Of a DNA stretch of 64,000 nucleotides, positions 25,164 to 34,158 are shown piece after piece. How positions within the stretch are numbered: position 1 is the stretch's first letter; every line of letters begins with the position of its first letter. A program made the translations under genes and the position numbers. The stretch is from Oryzomonas japonica (GTDB lineage: Bacteria > Desulfobacterota > Desulfuromonadia > Geobacterales > Pseudopelobacteraceae), in contig NZ_VZQZ01000004.1 of the NCBI RefSeq assembly GCF_008802365.1, forward strand, positions 124,001 through 188,000, given 5' to 3'. A model generated the notes under the pieces. It did no database searches. It saw only the letters and a list, made by a program, of their open reading frames with translations, and was not told the origin of the DNA.

Positions 25164-26969
25164 ATGAAAATGACTCATGCCATTGATATTATAAGTAAAC
25201 TGTCAGTCTCTAAAGATTTAGAGCCATCAATAATAAAAATTGGAGACTTGAGCAAATCAGTTGATATTACAGATATCAGCCAATACGATTTATCACACAC
25301 TTATTTTGATCAGGCATTGATAGATAATAGTAAATATGATGATGGCGTAGTTGAGACACCTGGCTATGTAGCCGAGTTTATGGTCAAACTCGCTACAGAA
25401 GAATATTTCAAATCTAAATTTGAAGAAATTGATAAGCAGTCACTACTTTTGTTGAAGTGGTTTGACCCTTGTGTCGGTGCTGGATCTTTTCCAGTTGCTA
25501 TAATTGACGTGTATTCAGGCGCATTTGGTAAGCTATCAAGTGTCAATGAACTTCCATGGATCTCAATTACTGATACATCGCCAGCAGGTGTTTTTTTAAG
25601 TCTTTGTGCGATAAAAATTGCATTGAGTGAAAAAGAGCTATCTTTATCTGAGTACCTAGATTCAGGTCGGCTTATTTATTCAATTGGAGATACTCTCGAA
25701 ATCCATAGTGAAAATTATGGGTTTAACAGCGATACCAAACAATACGATATAGTAATTGGAAACCCGCCATACGTACGTGCAACCAGAATACTAAATAGCT
25801 ATAGAAATTTTATAAAAGGCCAATTTCCGAGTTGTTATTATGGTTCTGCAGATCTTTACATGTATTTTATTGCAAGTGGCGTTCAGTCGCTTGTAGAAAA
25901 AGGGGTGCTTTCATTTATATCACCTATTGGTTTTACTAAAACAAAAAGCGGCTCACGATTGAGGACATTCTTAAAGAAAACATCTGCAATAACTGCTTTA
26001 ATTGATCTTGATGAAATAGAGGTGTTTGAGAATGTTTCTATCCATTCTGCTATTTACACCCTTCGCAAAAAAACTGAGCAACCACATTTAATACGTTATT
26101 CGCACGTTAATGACTTAGATACGCTTAAACTCTTATCTTCTGGCAAGCTACAAATTGGTACCGCAATTGCTGATATACCCGATTCTTATGGATGGTCCAT
26201 ACATGAATCTTCAGAGGTTCTCTCTGAATACAATGAAACTTATAGAAATTGTAAGCCATTAAGTGATTTTGGCCTAAACGTATATTCTGGGATAAGGCCT
26301 GGATGTATTAAGGCATTCATTCTCACATCGGATGAATTAAACAACTTTTCAGAAGATATCCAAGAAAAATGGCTCAAGCCCATTGTTTTACCTGCAGATA
26401 TAAATCGCTGGTGTGGATCTAAAAAAATGAGCTATCTGATATTTACTCCTCAAAAAACAGACGCTCCACCAGATGAGATAATAAACTACTTGGTTGGCTT
26501 TAAAAATAAGCTGTTACAACGACCAGAGGTAAAAAATGCTGACGATTGGTACAAATTACGAACTTGTGCTTATTATGAAAAAATGTTCCATAACAAAATA
26601 ATTTTCCCTGATCTGTCATCTCAACAGCGTTTCTCTATTTGCTCTAGTAATGTGCTTGTCATTGATGGGTCCTATTTTATTGATTCTGATGATTTGGTAT
26701 TACTTGCAATATTGAACAGCAGTATAGCTAAAAAATATTTTGTTAATATATGTTCTAGCGTTGGGAACCTATCTTCAGGTGGTAGATTTAGATTTAAAAA
26801 GAATTTTGTAAAAGACTTTCCGTTACCATCAGATCTGTTTGAACGAATTGATTTGAGAAAACGTATAATTGATCAAGTTAACAATATCTTAAATAGTGGT
26901 GAGACGTTGGATGATACGTATAAGCTAGATAAGCTCGTAGAGGAATTTTATATGGATGGAAACCAATGA
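25164..26969 (+). CDS. N6-adenine DNA methyltransferase (Eco57I/TaqI-like)
   Basis: 601 residues. The SAM-binding motif I is FDPCVGAGSFPVAI (about residue 97) and the catalytic motif IV is DIVIGNPPYVRATR (about 200). The C-terminal half should hold the target-recognition domain (TaqI-C like; EKMFHNKIIFPDLSSQQRF). It transfers a methyl group to N6 of adenine. No nuclease motif is evident at the N-terminus, so it appears to be a stand-alone methylase rather than a fused type IIG enzyme. Strongly AT-rich. It overlaps the next methylase gene by 4 bases (ATGA). Confidence 0.9.
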   Translation: MKMTHAIDIISKLSVSKDLEPSIIKIGDLSKSVDITDISQYDLSHTYFDQALIDNSKYDDGVVETPGYVAEFMVKLATEEYFKSKFEEIDKQSLLLLKWFDPCVGAGSFPVAIIDVYSGAFGKLSSVNELPWISITDTSPAGVFLSLCAIKIALSEKELSLSEYLDSGRLIYSIGDTLEIHSENYGFNSDTKQYDIVIGNPPYVRATRILNSYRNFIKGQFPSCYYGSADLYMYFIASGVQSLVEKGVLSFISPIGFTKTKSGSRLRTFLKKTSAITALIDLDEIEVFENVSIHSAIYTLRKKTEQPHLIRYSHVNDLDTLKLLSSGKLQIGTAIADIPDSYGWSIHESSEVLSEYNETYRNCKPLSDFGLNVYSGIRPGCIKAFILTSDELNNFSEDIQEKWLKPIVLPADINRWCGSKKMSYLIFTPQKTDAPPDEIINYLVGFKNKLLQRPEVKNADDWYKLRTCAYYEKMFHNKIIFPDLSSQQRFSICSSNVLVIDGSYFIDSDDLVLLAILNSSIAKKYFVNICSSVGNLSSGGRFRFKKNFVKDFPLPSDLFERIDLRKRIIDQVNNILNSGETLDDTYKLDKLVEEFYMDGNQ

Positions 26970-28090
26970 GTAGCCTAGCTGAGCGGATAAAATATACTTC
27001 AAGTGCTAAAGTACCGACCTGCTTGGACCTCTTCTCAGGAGCCGGTGGCATTAGTATTGGATTTGCTATGGCTGGTGGCCGCCCTCTAGGTGCTGTTGAC
27101 TTTGATAAAGACTCAATAGACACCTATAGTAGGCTATTCCCTGACGCTATAGATGTTGCATGTTGCGATATTGAACAATGGCGACCCAAAAGTAGCCCTA
27201 GTGAAGTTGACGTAATTATAGGAGGTCCTCCATGCCAAGGCTTTTCATTAGCACGTGGATTACGGTTTGTGGACGATCCTAGAAATCATTTATATAAACA
27301 TTTTGTAAGTATGGTTGCCTACTACAAGCCAACTTGGTTTGTAATGGAAAATGTCGAAGGAATTATAAACATAGGAAATGGCGTAATTCTGAAGCAAATT
27401 CATGAGGATTTCGCTACGGCTGGTTACTCATTTGATTACAAAGTTGTCAATATGGCCGAATACGGTGTGCCCCAATTGCGTAGAAGAGCCGTTTTCGTGG
27501 GAAACAATTTGAATAAAACATTCAAATGGCCTGAACCTTGTTTTTATGACAAAAAGAAAGCGACCACACAGCAAAATCTTTTCAATAATGATCTTAAACC
27601 ATTCAACTCAGTTAATTCTGTTCTAAGCGATCTGCTACTACCTCAAGGCAATTATTTCGCACACAGAGCAAACTCTCAAATGCGAGGTCCAAGAAATCGT
27701 GATGCCCACACTGAGCCAGCTTTTACCCTTCGTGTCCGAGGTGACGAGTTTGCGTTATGTGAACTCCCTGCCACTTCAGCTTTCATACCTGGGCCAATTC
27801 CTGAAGAAGAAGTAAAGTTTCGCAAACCACAAAACGAATTACAGGAATGTTTGCGCAACATAATTCCACCTTGGATTCAGAAATCGAAAGTAGCTAATTC
27901 ACGTCAGACAACTTTACCAGAGCTTAAAGGGACACGGAGACTAACAATTCGTGAACAGGCCAGACTTCAGACATTCCCAGATTGGGTTTCTTTTGAAGGG
28001 AAAATAACTTCACAGGCGAGACAAATCGGCAATGCCGTACCGCCACTCTTTGCGTTTCACTTGTTCAATGAGATTTTTAGTCACATGTAA
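26966..28090 (+). CDS. C5-cytosine DNA methyltransferase
   Basis: 374 residues. The conserved motifs are in order: I (LDLFSGAGGISIGF), IV with the catalytic Cys (GGPPCQGFSLARG), VI (MENVEG), VIII (QLRRRAVFVG) and X (QIGNAVPPLFAF). The variable target-recognition region lies between VIII and X, at about 190-310. It methylates C5 of cytosine. Co-transcribed with the N6 methylase through an ATGA overlap, so the host DNA should carry both marks. It ends 1 base from the converging gene at 28092. AT-rich relative to the chromosome. Confidence 0.95.
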   Translation: MSSLAERIKYTSSAKVPTCLDLFSGAGGISIGFAMAGGRPLGAVDFDKDSIDTYSRLFPDAIDVACCDIEQWRPKSSPSEVDVIIGGPPCQGFSLARGLRFVDDPRNHLYKHFVSMVAYYKPTWFVMENVEGIINIGNGVILKQIHEDFATAGYSFDYKVVNMAEYGVPQLRRRAVFVGNNLNKTFKWPEPCFYDKKKATTQQNLFNNDLKPFNSVNSVLSDLLLPQGNYFAHRANSQMRGPRNRDAHTEPAFTLRVRGDEFALCELPATSAFIPGPIPEEEVKFRKPQNELQECLRNIIPPWIQKSKVANSRQTTLPELKGTRRLTIREQARLQTFPDWVSFEGKITSQARQIGNAVPPLFAFHLFNEIFSHM

Positions 28091-28091
28091 A

Positions 28092-28949
28092 TCAATTGAA
28101 AAGTTTGCTTGCATACGAATCCATAGTGCCAGACAACATGCTACAAAAGTCATCAATGCTTGTACTTGCCATGTCCACACATGATTCAAAATCATATGAA
28201 TCACATCGTTTATTTCTGCCATTTACTAATAATGACAGTGGGATGTCGCTGCCAGAAAATATTTCCAAATATCTATTGAGCTGTTTTTCTGCGTGATAAT
28301 TCCCTTTACCGACACTACATTCAATAATTCCCTTAATCGGCAGCACACCAAGTAAGTCCGAGTTGTACGATATTATTGGTAATGATATATCGTTTTTTAC
28401 CCTTAATGTTCCATTGCATTTACCCAGCGAACATGCGTAAGTAAAATTTACTTTGTCCGAACTCTCTAATATAGCAGCCACACTACCTTCAACTATTAAA
28501 ATATCAGGACGATCAAAATATTCAGCTTTTTTATTCCTCAATGTATGAATCAGATGAATTGGAAATCCTTCCCTATAAACTCCATATACACGAGATCCTA
28601 TCTCGACCAACAATCTAGGAGTCATTGCTGCAACGAACCTATCTTCCAATAACAAGTTTTCGATTGTAGCTTCATGCCCAGGCTGAGCACCATGGTGTCG
28701 TGGGATAACATTTCTCACATAATATAAATCAGGCTTGTTCACGAACAGATAAGGTACATGTATATTTGCCCCAAGATTCTTTGCTGACGATGCTAAGGCA
28801 CACAAACTCAGCATCTCAATTGCCTTACCAGTTTGTAAGCTGGTTAACCATGTAGATTGAGTAATCTCTGAGTCATGTTCAATGATAGCCGCTAATTCAG
28901 GGCAAAAAACAGCTGCAGCATCTCTCAATGTCTTTAACGTTATTGACAT
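28092..28949 (-). CDS. Putative restriction endonuclease partner (possible PD-(D/E)xK fold)
   Basis: 285 residues, not recognised by family. A segment RPDILIVEG followed by KGIIECSVGKG and EKQLNRYLEIF resembles a PD-(D/E)xK core in which the usual ExK Lys is shifted (E-C-S-V-G-K). An N-terminal helical region has QSTWLTSLQTGKAIEMLSLC. It lies 2 bases downstream of the 557-residue protein and converges on the methylase operon, a position often held by restriction subunits. The nuclease role is inference from context and a weak motif. Confidence 0.5.
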   Translation of the reverse strand: MSITLKTLRDAAAVFCPELAAIIEHDSEITQSTWLTSLQTGKAIEMLSLCALASSAKNLGANIHVPYLFVNKPDLYYVRNVIPRHHGAQPGHEATIENLLLEDRFVAAMTPRLLVEIGSRVYGVYREGFPIHLIHTLRNKKAEYFDRPDILIVEGSVAAILESSDKVNFTYACSLGKCNGTLRVKNDISLPIISYNSDLLGVLPIKGIIECSVGKGNYHAEKQLNRYLEIFSGSDIPLSLLVNGRNKRCDSYDFESCVDMASTSIDDFCSMLSGTMDSYASKLFN

Positions 28950-28951
28950 CC

Positions 28952-30625
28952 TTAATATGATACCGATCTCTGTTTTTTAAGATAGCTTATTAAATTATCA
29001 GTTGAGAAAGTGATATCCCAACCGAAGCACATCAATCTTCTAACTGCATATTCAGGCACATTACAATCGGGAGCCATGTCTATAAACATGATTAGAGGAA
29101 TATTTAGCTTTTTGATGAAATTATCGTGAAATGAATATTTCAGTGTCAATCCGACAAATGCCTCTTCTTTGCATCTTCTCGGAAATTCTTGTTGCCTCAG
29201 ATATTTAGCTTTAAGCACACACAAATTATTAGAATTTTGATCACGAATGATCTTCAGATTAGTATATGGCTTCACTGTATCTTGAACTATTTGCGAATGA
29301 TAGCCGATAGCATTGAACCCAGCTTGTGTGGGTGACAGAACATTAAAACCCGCAGAAACAAGTGCAAGTTCAACATAATCAAAACTTGGCTTTAATTGAG
29401 TGCCATTTTTAGATTCAAACCACCGTGCTTGATTAACTATCAACTTACCTCTTGAGCGTATCCTTTCAAAGAGTATTTCTGGAGTTGATATACCCGCACG
29501 AATCAAGCCGGTCACAATTTTTGCACCAATTTGTCGTGTTATAAGATCAGAGTATTCACCAGCATACAATTTATGCTCTGTTACTCCGTCGATATCCATG
29601 TCTTGAATATATGTTATTGCTTCGCTAGCATGTATCCTAAGCAGTAGTCTTCTTGTAACAAGTCGTAAAGGTGCTGGAGTATCCCAAATTTCTTGGACGA
29701 AACTTTCAAGTGATGATGTTTTTGTTTGAAGTTCATATATTTTTGCAATGAAAAAGTCCCATTCTCCAATAACTTCGATAGCAGCAGCCAAGAAAGGATT
29801 TTTCTGTAGTAATTTTGCCGCGGTTTTCGGAATCAGAGGGTCCGTCTCTGTAATTTCTTCATCAAAGATAAATTTGTTTGTACGCCCTTTTATGTCAGCA
29901 CCGTGAATGCTTGAAAAATCAGGCCAATTTATGGAATGTTGCTTTAATTCATTACCGACCATATTCCATTGGAGATCTGCCATAATAGATTTTGGAAAAC
30001 CGTCTGTGAACCACCAACTTTTCAGCTCACTGATTGTAGAATATATAAACTTGCCAATTTCATCTTTCTGCTCAACACAATATTTTAACGCATCATATTT
30101 TTCTTCCTCAGTAAATGATTGTCCTAGCGCACCATTAATAGCATTAAAAATGTCAAAACCACGTTGACCAATATATAGAGACTTATCAAAAGATGCGTTT
30201 TTTAGTCCAAGAAACCACTTGTATGTATAATCACTATCTCCTACCGTGAAATGAATAGTTCTTAAATCAATATTAGAATCAGTTTCAGCTAGTTGTCGAA
30301 TAGATATTGCTTCAACTAGTGTTTCACGAACTTCATATGTCTTATTTGGCTCAGGTTTGCCTGTACCATTACCTTTATAGCATGTTGTCTGACACCAAAT
30401 TTGCATTTGAGGGCCATCATCGAAACGCTTTAAGCATATATAGTGATCCCAAATATCACTCGCTATATCCGATTTGAACTGTTTTTGCTGCGTTATTTCG
30501 TATTCTAAAATAGCCTTACTTTCTAGTAAACATTTGCAAAAATAATCAAGTATGAAGTGAACAAAATATTCCACTTGTGAATTGCGCTCTGTTGCAAAAG
30601 TCTGAACTCCCATATGTGATGGCAT
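28952..30625 (-). CDS. Large uncharacterised protein of the methylase island
   Basis: 557 residues, soluble, no signal peptide or membrane segment. I recognise no domain. An acidic, aromatic N-terminal half (SDIWDHYICLKRF, WWFTDGFPKSIMADLQWNM) precedes a C-terminal alpha/beta region (YVELALVSAGFNVLSPTQAG, NLCVLKAKYLRQQEFPRR, IPLIMFIDMAPD). That C-terminal part could be a nuclease-like fold with V-L-K-A-K as a strand. Located between the AlkA-type glycosylase (13 bases upstream) and the 285-residue protein (2 bases downstream), so one operon. Likely the restriction or effector component. Confidence 0.6.
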   Translation of the reverse strand: MPSHMGVQTFATERNSQVEYFVHFILDYFCKCLLESKAILEYEITQQKQFKSDIASDIWDHYICLKRFDDGPQMQIWCQTTCYKGNGTGKPEPNKTYEVRETLVEAISIRQLAETDSNIDLRTIHFTVGDSDYTYKWFLGLKNASFDKSLYIGQRGFDIFNAINGALGQSFTEEEKYDALKYCVEQKDEIGKFIYSTISELKSWWFTDGFPKSIMADLQWNMVGNELKQHSINWPDFSSIHGADIKGRTNKFIFDEEITETDPLIPKTAAKLLQKNPFLAAAIEVIGEWDFFIAKIYELQTKTSSLESFVQEIWDTPAPLRLVTRRLLLRIHASEAITYIQDMDIDGVTEHKLYAGEYSDLITRQIGAKIVTGLIRAGISTPEILFERIRSRGKLIVNQARWFESKNGTQLKPSFDYVELALVSAGFNVLSPTQAGFNAIGYHSQIVQDTVKPYTNLKIIRDQNSNNLCVLKAKYLRQQEFPRRCKEEAFVGLTLKYSFHDNFIKKLNIPLIMFIDMAPDCNVPEYAVRRLMCFGWDITFSTDNLISYLKKQRSVSY

Positions 30626-30638
30626 GTTATCTTGCCCC

Positions 30639-31214
30639 CTATTTGCTATCTAATATGCTCCATAAATACCATGCCGCATGCGTCCTGAAAGGTATGAATC
30701 TCTCTCCAAGAGCCATAAATTCACTAACACCTTGAATTCCATACAGCCTGTTTGCTGACCTCAATAGTCCTGCATCATCGCAAGGCCAAACATCTTCTCT
30801 GCCCAAAGCGAAGATAAGAATCATCTCCGCAGTCCAGCGACCAACCCCCTTCAGCTTGACCATTGCCTTAATAGCTTCATCATCTGAGAGCGTTTCTATA
30901 TCATTCAGTGTTCCATCTAATGCAGCTTGAGATATTCCTTTGATGTAACCGACCTTTGAAGAACTGATACCGCACTTCCTTATAGACTCCAGATCCAGAG
31001 CAATAAGAGCATCAGGGGTAATTTCCGCAATGGCGCACAACCTCTTGAAGATTGTTGACGCTGCGGCTTCTGATAACTGTTGACTGATTACCGCCCGCAC
31101 CAGAGAAAAGAAAACCGGATTTTGTCCGATTCGTGGGGGATCATGTGCGCCAATCAGTTTACGCATGATCGGATCAGCAGACAGAACTTTTACGGGGGAA
31201 TTCTGGCAAACCAT
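30639..31214 (-). CDS. HhH-GPD DNA glycosylase (AlkA/3-methyladenine type)
   Basis: 191 residues. The helix-hairpin-helix is LKGVGRWTAEMILIFAL, followed by the catalytic Asp region (VWPCDDAGL). The N-terminal block FSLVRAVISQQLSEAAASTI is typical of the AlkA/MAG family, which excises alkylated or otherwise modified bases. The extra AlkA N-terminal beta domain is missing, as in the short bacterial and yeast MAG forms. Start ATG 31214 has GAGG 9 bases upstream. Same AT-rich composition as, and 13 bases from, the restriction-like operon, so it probably belongs to the island. Confidence 0.85.
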   Translation of the reverse strand: MVCQNSPVKVLSADPIMRKLIGAHDPPRIGQNPVFFSLVRAVISQQLSEAAASTIFKRLCAIAEITPDALIALDLESIRKCGISSSKVGYIKGISQAALDGTLNDIETLSDDEAIKAMVKLKGVGRWTAEMILIFALGREDVWPCDDAGLLRSANRLYGIQGVSEFMALGERFIPFRTHAAWYLWSILDSK

Positions 31215-31540
31215 CAATTACGCCTCTGAAATCATGGAGAGTCAGCGCGTAACAATACGATTATTTGACAATCTTTGCAATGGAAGAGACTTGAAACCGT
31301 GGGGGACTGCCATGAGACATACTACTATCTTCACAAAAGAGGGGTTAAGCTGCCAAATTTGACAACCAGAGCATTTACCAGAAGCACCCCATATCATCCC
31401 TTCTATTACGGCCACAACAGCCCCAAAAGGCTACAGTCTCTTATGCAAAAGCTGTGCAATTAACGGCAACAAAGCGGCAACGTTTTTATAAATAACAAAA
31501 ACAAAGGCACCTACAAATCAATGTAAGTGCCTTATTTTAT
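31215..31540. other. Intergenic region between methylase island and tRNA-Arg, no supported gene
   Basis: AT-rich DNA continuing the island's composition. A 62-codon plus-strand ORF (31275-31463) has no ribosome site or recognisable content. The right end carries a terminator-like hairpin described separately. No copy of the tRNA-Arg 3' end was found at the other side of the island. Confidence 0.4.
31503..31532 (+). terminator. Hairpin with T-rich tail beside tRNA-Arg
   Basis: AAAGGCAC-C-TACA and TGTA-A-GTGCCT pair around a short loop and are followed by TATTTTATT on the plus strand. It sits 9 bases from the tRNA-Arg 3' end; on the minus strand it may end tRNA transcription. Confidence 0.65.
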
Positions 31541-31617
31541 TGGCGTCCCCGAGACGATTCGAACGTCCGACCCCTTCCTTAGGAGGGAAGTGCTCTATCC
31601 TGCTGAGCTACGGGGAC
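31541..31617 (-). tRNA. tRNA-Arg (CCU anticodon)
   Basis: The minus strand gives acceptor GTCCCCG pairing with CGGGGAC, discriminator G and encoded CCA. The anticodon arm CTTCC-CTCCTAA-GGAAG carries CCT, and the T arm contains GTTCGAATC. 77 nt with CCA. It reads AGG codons. tRNA genes of this type are frequent integration sites, and the AT-rich island ends next to its 3' side. Confidence 0.95.
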
Positions 31618-31696
31618 AGATAGAAATAAAGAACTTTTATAGCAGAGTTACGCCCCGGTTTCAAGCAAAACGCTCGTCCGGTGTCCCGTACTGCCC

Positions 31697-32212
31697 CTAA
31701 AACTTGAGCAGCGAGAAAACCTTGCCCTCGGGCAGTCTTTTACGCCCTTCCAGGAATTCCAACTCGGCCATGAAGCAGCAATCAACCAACTCCCCCCCCA
31801 TGCTCTGCACCAGATCCACTACTGCGGCCATGGTGCCGCCGGTGGCCAACAGGTCGTCGGCGATCAGGATGCGCTCGCCCGGCTTGATGGCGTCCTTGTG
31901 GATCTCCAGGGTGTCGGTGCCGTATTCCAGGGCATAGGTCTTGCTGAAGGTCTCCGAGGGGAGCTTGCCCGGTTTGCGCACCAGCACGATGCCGGCCCCC
32001 AGTTTGTAGGCCAGGGCCGAACCGATGATGAAACCGCGGGCCTCCACGCCGATCACCTTGTCCACGTGCTTGCCGATGTAGTGGTGGGACAGCAGGTCGA
32101 TCATGCGGTGATAGGATTTGGCGTCCTGCAGCAGGGTGGTGATATCCTTGAAGACGATCCCCTTCTTGGGAAAGTCGTGGATGTCGCGGATGATGCTCTT
32201 CAACTCGTCCAT
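31697..32212 (-). CDS. apt: Adenine phosphoribosyltransferase
   Basis: 171 residues, normal length. It converts adenine and PRPP to AMP in purine salvage. The PRPP-binding signature is [17 protein letters not shown], preceded by [20 protein letters not shown] and the [19 protein letters not shown] start typical of Apt. The start at 32212 is the only good one. It stands next to tRNA-Arg and is followed upstream by a dispersed inverted repeat. Confidence 0.96.
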   Translation of the reverse strand: MDELKSIIRDIHDFPKKGIVFKDITTLLQDAKSYHRMIDLLSHHYIGKHVDKVIGVEARGFIIGSALAYKLGAGIVLVRKPGKLPSETFSKTYALEYGTDTLEIHKDAIKPGERILIADDLLATGGTMAAVVDLVQSMGGELVDCCFMAELEFLEGRKRLPEGKVFSLLKF

Positions 32213-32283
32213 CAGGTTTGTGCTCCTTATCGGTAGGTAAATTCGCTACGTGTGCGTAGTGCCAAACGGTTTATCCGGGAAAA

Positions 32284-32412
32284 ACATCTGCCACGGAGAG
32301 AGGGGTAAAATCCAAGAAACTCCAAAAATATCTGGTTGGAATGGTACTTTTATCCAAAAGTTTTTTGCTTTCTCTGTGGACCTCTGTGTCTCCGTGTCTC
32401 TGTGGCAGATGT
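32284..32412. repeat. GCCACAGAG-family inverted-repeat element, copy at 32.3 kb
   Basis: Ends ACATCTGCCACGGAG and CTCTGTGGCAGATGT are inverted. The right arm contains the fuller motif TGTCTCCGTGTCTCTGTGGC. The interior (ATATCTGGTTGGAATGG) is unrelated to the other copies. It fills the gap between apt and rpoS. Confidence 0.8.
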
Positions 32413-32436
32413 CAGCCTTTTTCTTTTCTCCAGGTC

Positions 32437-33417
32437 TCAGCTCTCCGAGAGCTTGCGCAGTTTTTCCAGACACTTGGCCTCGATCTGGCGGATGCGCTCC
32501 CGGGTGACGCCGAAACTCTGACCGATGGTGTCCAGGGTCTGGGGCTCCTTGTCGTCCAGGCCGAAGCGCAGGGTCAGGATCTTCTGCTCGCTTTCGGTCA
32601 GATCCTCGAAGAGGCGGGAGATCAGCTCGAAGCGGTTGACGTTCTCCAGCAGGTCCGACGGCGACACCAGGGAGTTGTCCTCGATGGTGTCGATGAGGAA
32701 GAAGTCGTTGCCGTCCCCGATGGGGGTCTCCATGGAACAGGTGCGCCGCAGCAGGGTCATGAGCCGGCGGGTGTAGGCCACCTTGGCCTTCATGGCGTCG
32801 GCCACCTCCTGGACGGACGGCTCCCGTTGCAGGGTCTGGGAGAGGGCGCGGGTGACCTTGAGCATGCGGTTGATGTCGTCGGAGACATGTACCGGCAGGC
32901 GGATCGTCCGTGACTGGTTGACCAGGGAACGTTCGATGGCCTGGCGGATCCACCAGGTGGCGTAGGTGGAGAAGCGGCACTCCTTGGCCAGGTTGAACCG
33001 TTCCACCGCCTTGATCAACCCGAGGTTTCCCTCCTCGATCAGGTCCAGGAAGGGGAGGCCGCGGTTGATGTAGCGTTTGGCGATCTTGACCACCAGCCGC
33101 AGGTTGGACTCGATCATCTTGTCCCGGGCGGCCTTGTCGCCCTTTTCGATGCTGCGGGCCAACGCCTTCTCCGCCTCGGCGGTCAGCAGGGGGGTGCGCT
33201 GGATGTCCCGCAGGTAGATCTTGATGGCGTCGTCGAAGCTTTCCAGCTCTTCCGGGGGGAGCTTCTCTTCAACCGCCTCCTCTTCTTCGTCGGCCGCCTC
33301 GTCGTCCGGGAATACCTGCGGCTCGTCCACATCGTCCAGAGCCAGGGTCACACTGACCGTGGGCTCTTTTTCCAGGAAGGCGCTACTTTCAATATCCAGA
33401 AGGTGGTCACGTTGCAT
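32437..33417 (-). CDS. rpoS: RNA polymerase sigma factor RpoS
   Basis: 326 residues, a group 2 sigma-70 protein. It has an acidic N-terminal stretch (DDEAADEEEEAVEE), region 1.2/2.1 (DAIKIYLRDIQRTPLL), region 2.2-2.4 (DLIEEGNLGLIKAVERF, TYATWWIRQAIERSL), region 3 (LPVHVSDDINRMLK) and region 4.2 (IGQSFGVTRERIRQIEAKCL). No region 1.1. Directs stationary-phase and stress transcription. The start at 33417 has GAGGGG; the longer in-frame ORF is not preferred. The surE-pcm-rpoS order is the conserved proteobacterial arrangement, here without nlpD, supporting RpoS rather than RpoD. Confidence 0.93.
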   Translation of the reverse strand: MQRDHLLDIESSAFLEKEPTVSVTLALDDVDEPQVFPDDEAADEEEEAVEEKLPPEELESFDDAIKIYLRDIQRTPLLTAEAEKALARSIEKGDKAARDKMIESNLRLVVKIAKRYINRGLPFLDLIEEGNLGLIKAVERFNLAKECRFSTYATWWIRQAIERSLVNQSRTIRLPVHVSDDINRMLKVTRALSQTLQREPSVQEVADAMKAKVAYTRRLMTLLRRTCSMETPIGDGNDFFLIDTIEDNSLVSPSDLLENVNRFELISRLFEDLTESEQKILTLRFGLDDKEPQTLDTIGQSFGVTRERIRQIEAKCLEKLRKLSES

Positions 33418-33434
33418 GGTCGCCCCTCGCTCTT

Positions 33435-34097
33435 TTACGTGCGCTCTATCTGCCATCCTTGTCGTCCGATCAGGGGGACGAACCGGCAGCCGACCGATGA
33501 TTCGGTCACCAGGGTGCCGTCCGGCTCCTTCACGATTCTTAACAGGCGCTGCTCGATCTCATTTCCCACCGGGATCACCAACCTGCCCCCCACGGCCAAC
33601 TGGTCGGTGAGCACGCTCGGCACGTCGGGAGCCCCGGCCGTCACCATGATGGCGTCGAAGGGGGCCTCTTCCTCCCAGCCGATGGGGCTGTCGTGACTGT
33701 CGTTAATTTTTAATTTTACATTGAAAAGTCCGAGGGAATCCAGGCATTTTCTGGCCCGCATGGCCAGGGGGCGGATGCGTTCGGCGGTGCAGACACGGTC
33801 GGCCAGGGTCGCCAGGATGGCGGTCTGGTAGCCGGAACCGGTGCCGATCTCCAGCACCTTCTCCGTGCCGGTCAGGGCCAGGAGTTCGGTCATCAGGGCC
33901 ACCATGAAGGGCTGGGAGATGGTCTGCTTTTCGCCGATGGGCAGGGGGTTGTCACTGTAGGCCTGGGCGGCGAAGGCCTCTTGGACGAAGATGTGGCGCG
34001 GGATCTTGAGCATGGCGTCGATGACCCGGCGGTCGTCGATGCCGCGCGCGATGAGTTGCTCCTGGACCATCCGTTTTCTGGCGATATCGTAGTTCAT
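33435..34097 (-). CDS. pcm: Protein-L-isoaspartate O-methyltransferase
   Basis: 220 residues. It repairs isoaspartyl residues in ageing proteins using SAM. Motif I is [16 protein letters not shown]; the N-terminal [19 protein letters not shown] and the [19 protein letters not shown] loop are diagnostic. Placed between surE and rpoS, 17 bases ahead of the rpoS start, so likely co-transcribed with both as part of the stationary-phase survival operon. Confidence 0.95.
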   Translation of the reverse strand: MNYDIARKRMVQEQLIARGIDDRRVIDAMLKIPRHIFVQEAFAAQAYSDNPLPIGEKQTISQPFMVALMTELLALTGTEKVLEIGTGSGYQTAILATLADRVCTAERIRPLAMRARKCLDSLGLFNVKLKINDSHDSPIGWEEEAPFDAIMVTAGAPDVPSVLTDQLAVGGRLVIPVGNEIEQRLLRIVKEPDGTLVTESSVGCRFVPLIGRQGWQIERT

Positions 34098-34158
34098 GGT
34101 TGTGCGCCCCGTAAGAAGGCGGCACTATACCAAAGGCGGGTGGGTATGTCCAGTCGCG

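Noticed and set aside
31275-31463. 62-codon plus-strand ORF between the glycosylase and tRNA-Arg
   Set aside because: No ribosome site, no recognisable motif; kept only as intergenic.
24722-31617. tRNA-Arg(CCU) as the integration site of the methylase island
   Set aside because: The position is suggestive, but I found no repeat of the tRNA 3' end near 24.7 kb and no integrase, so it is not claimed.
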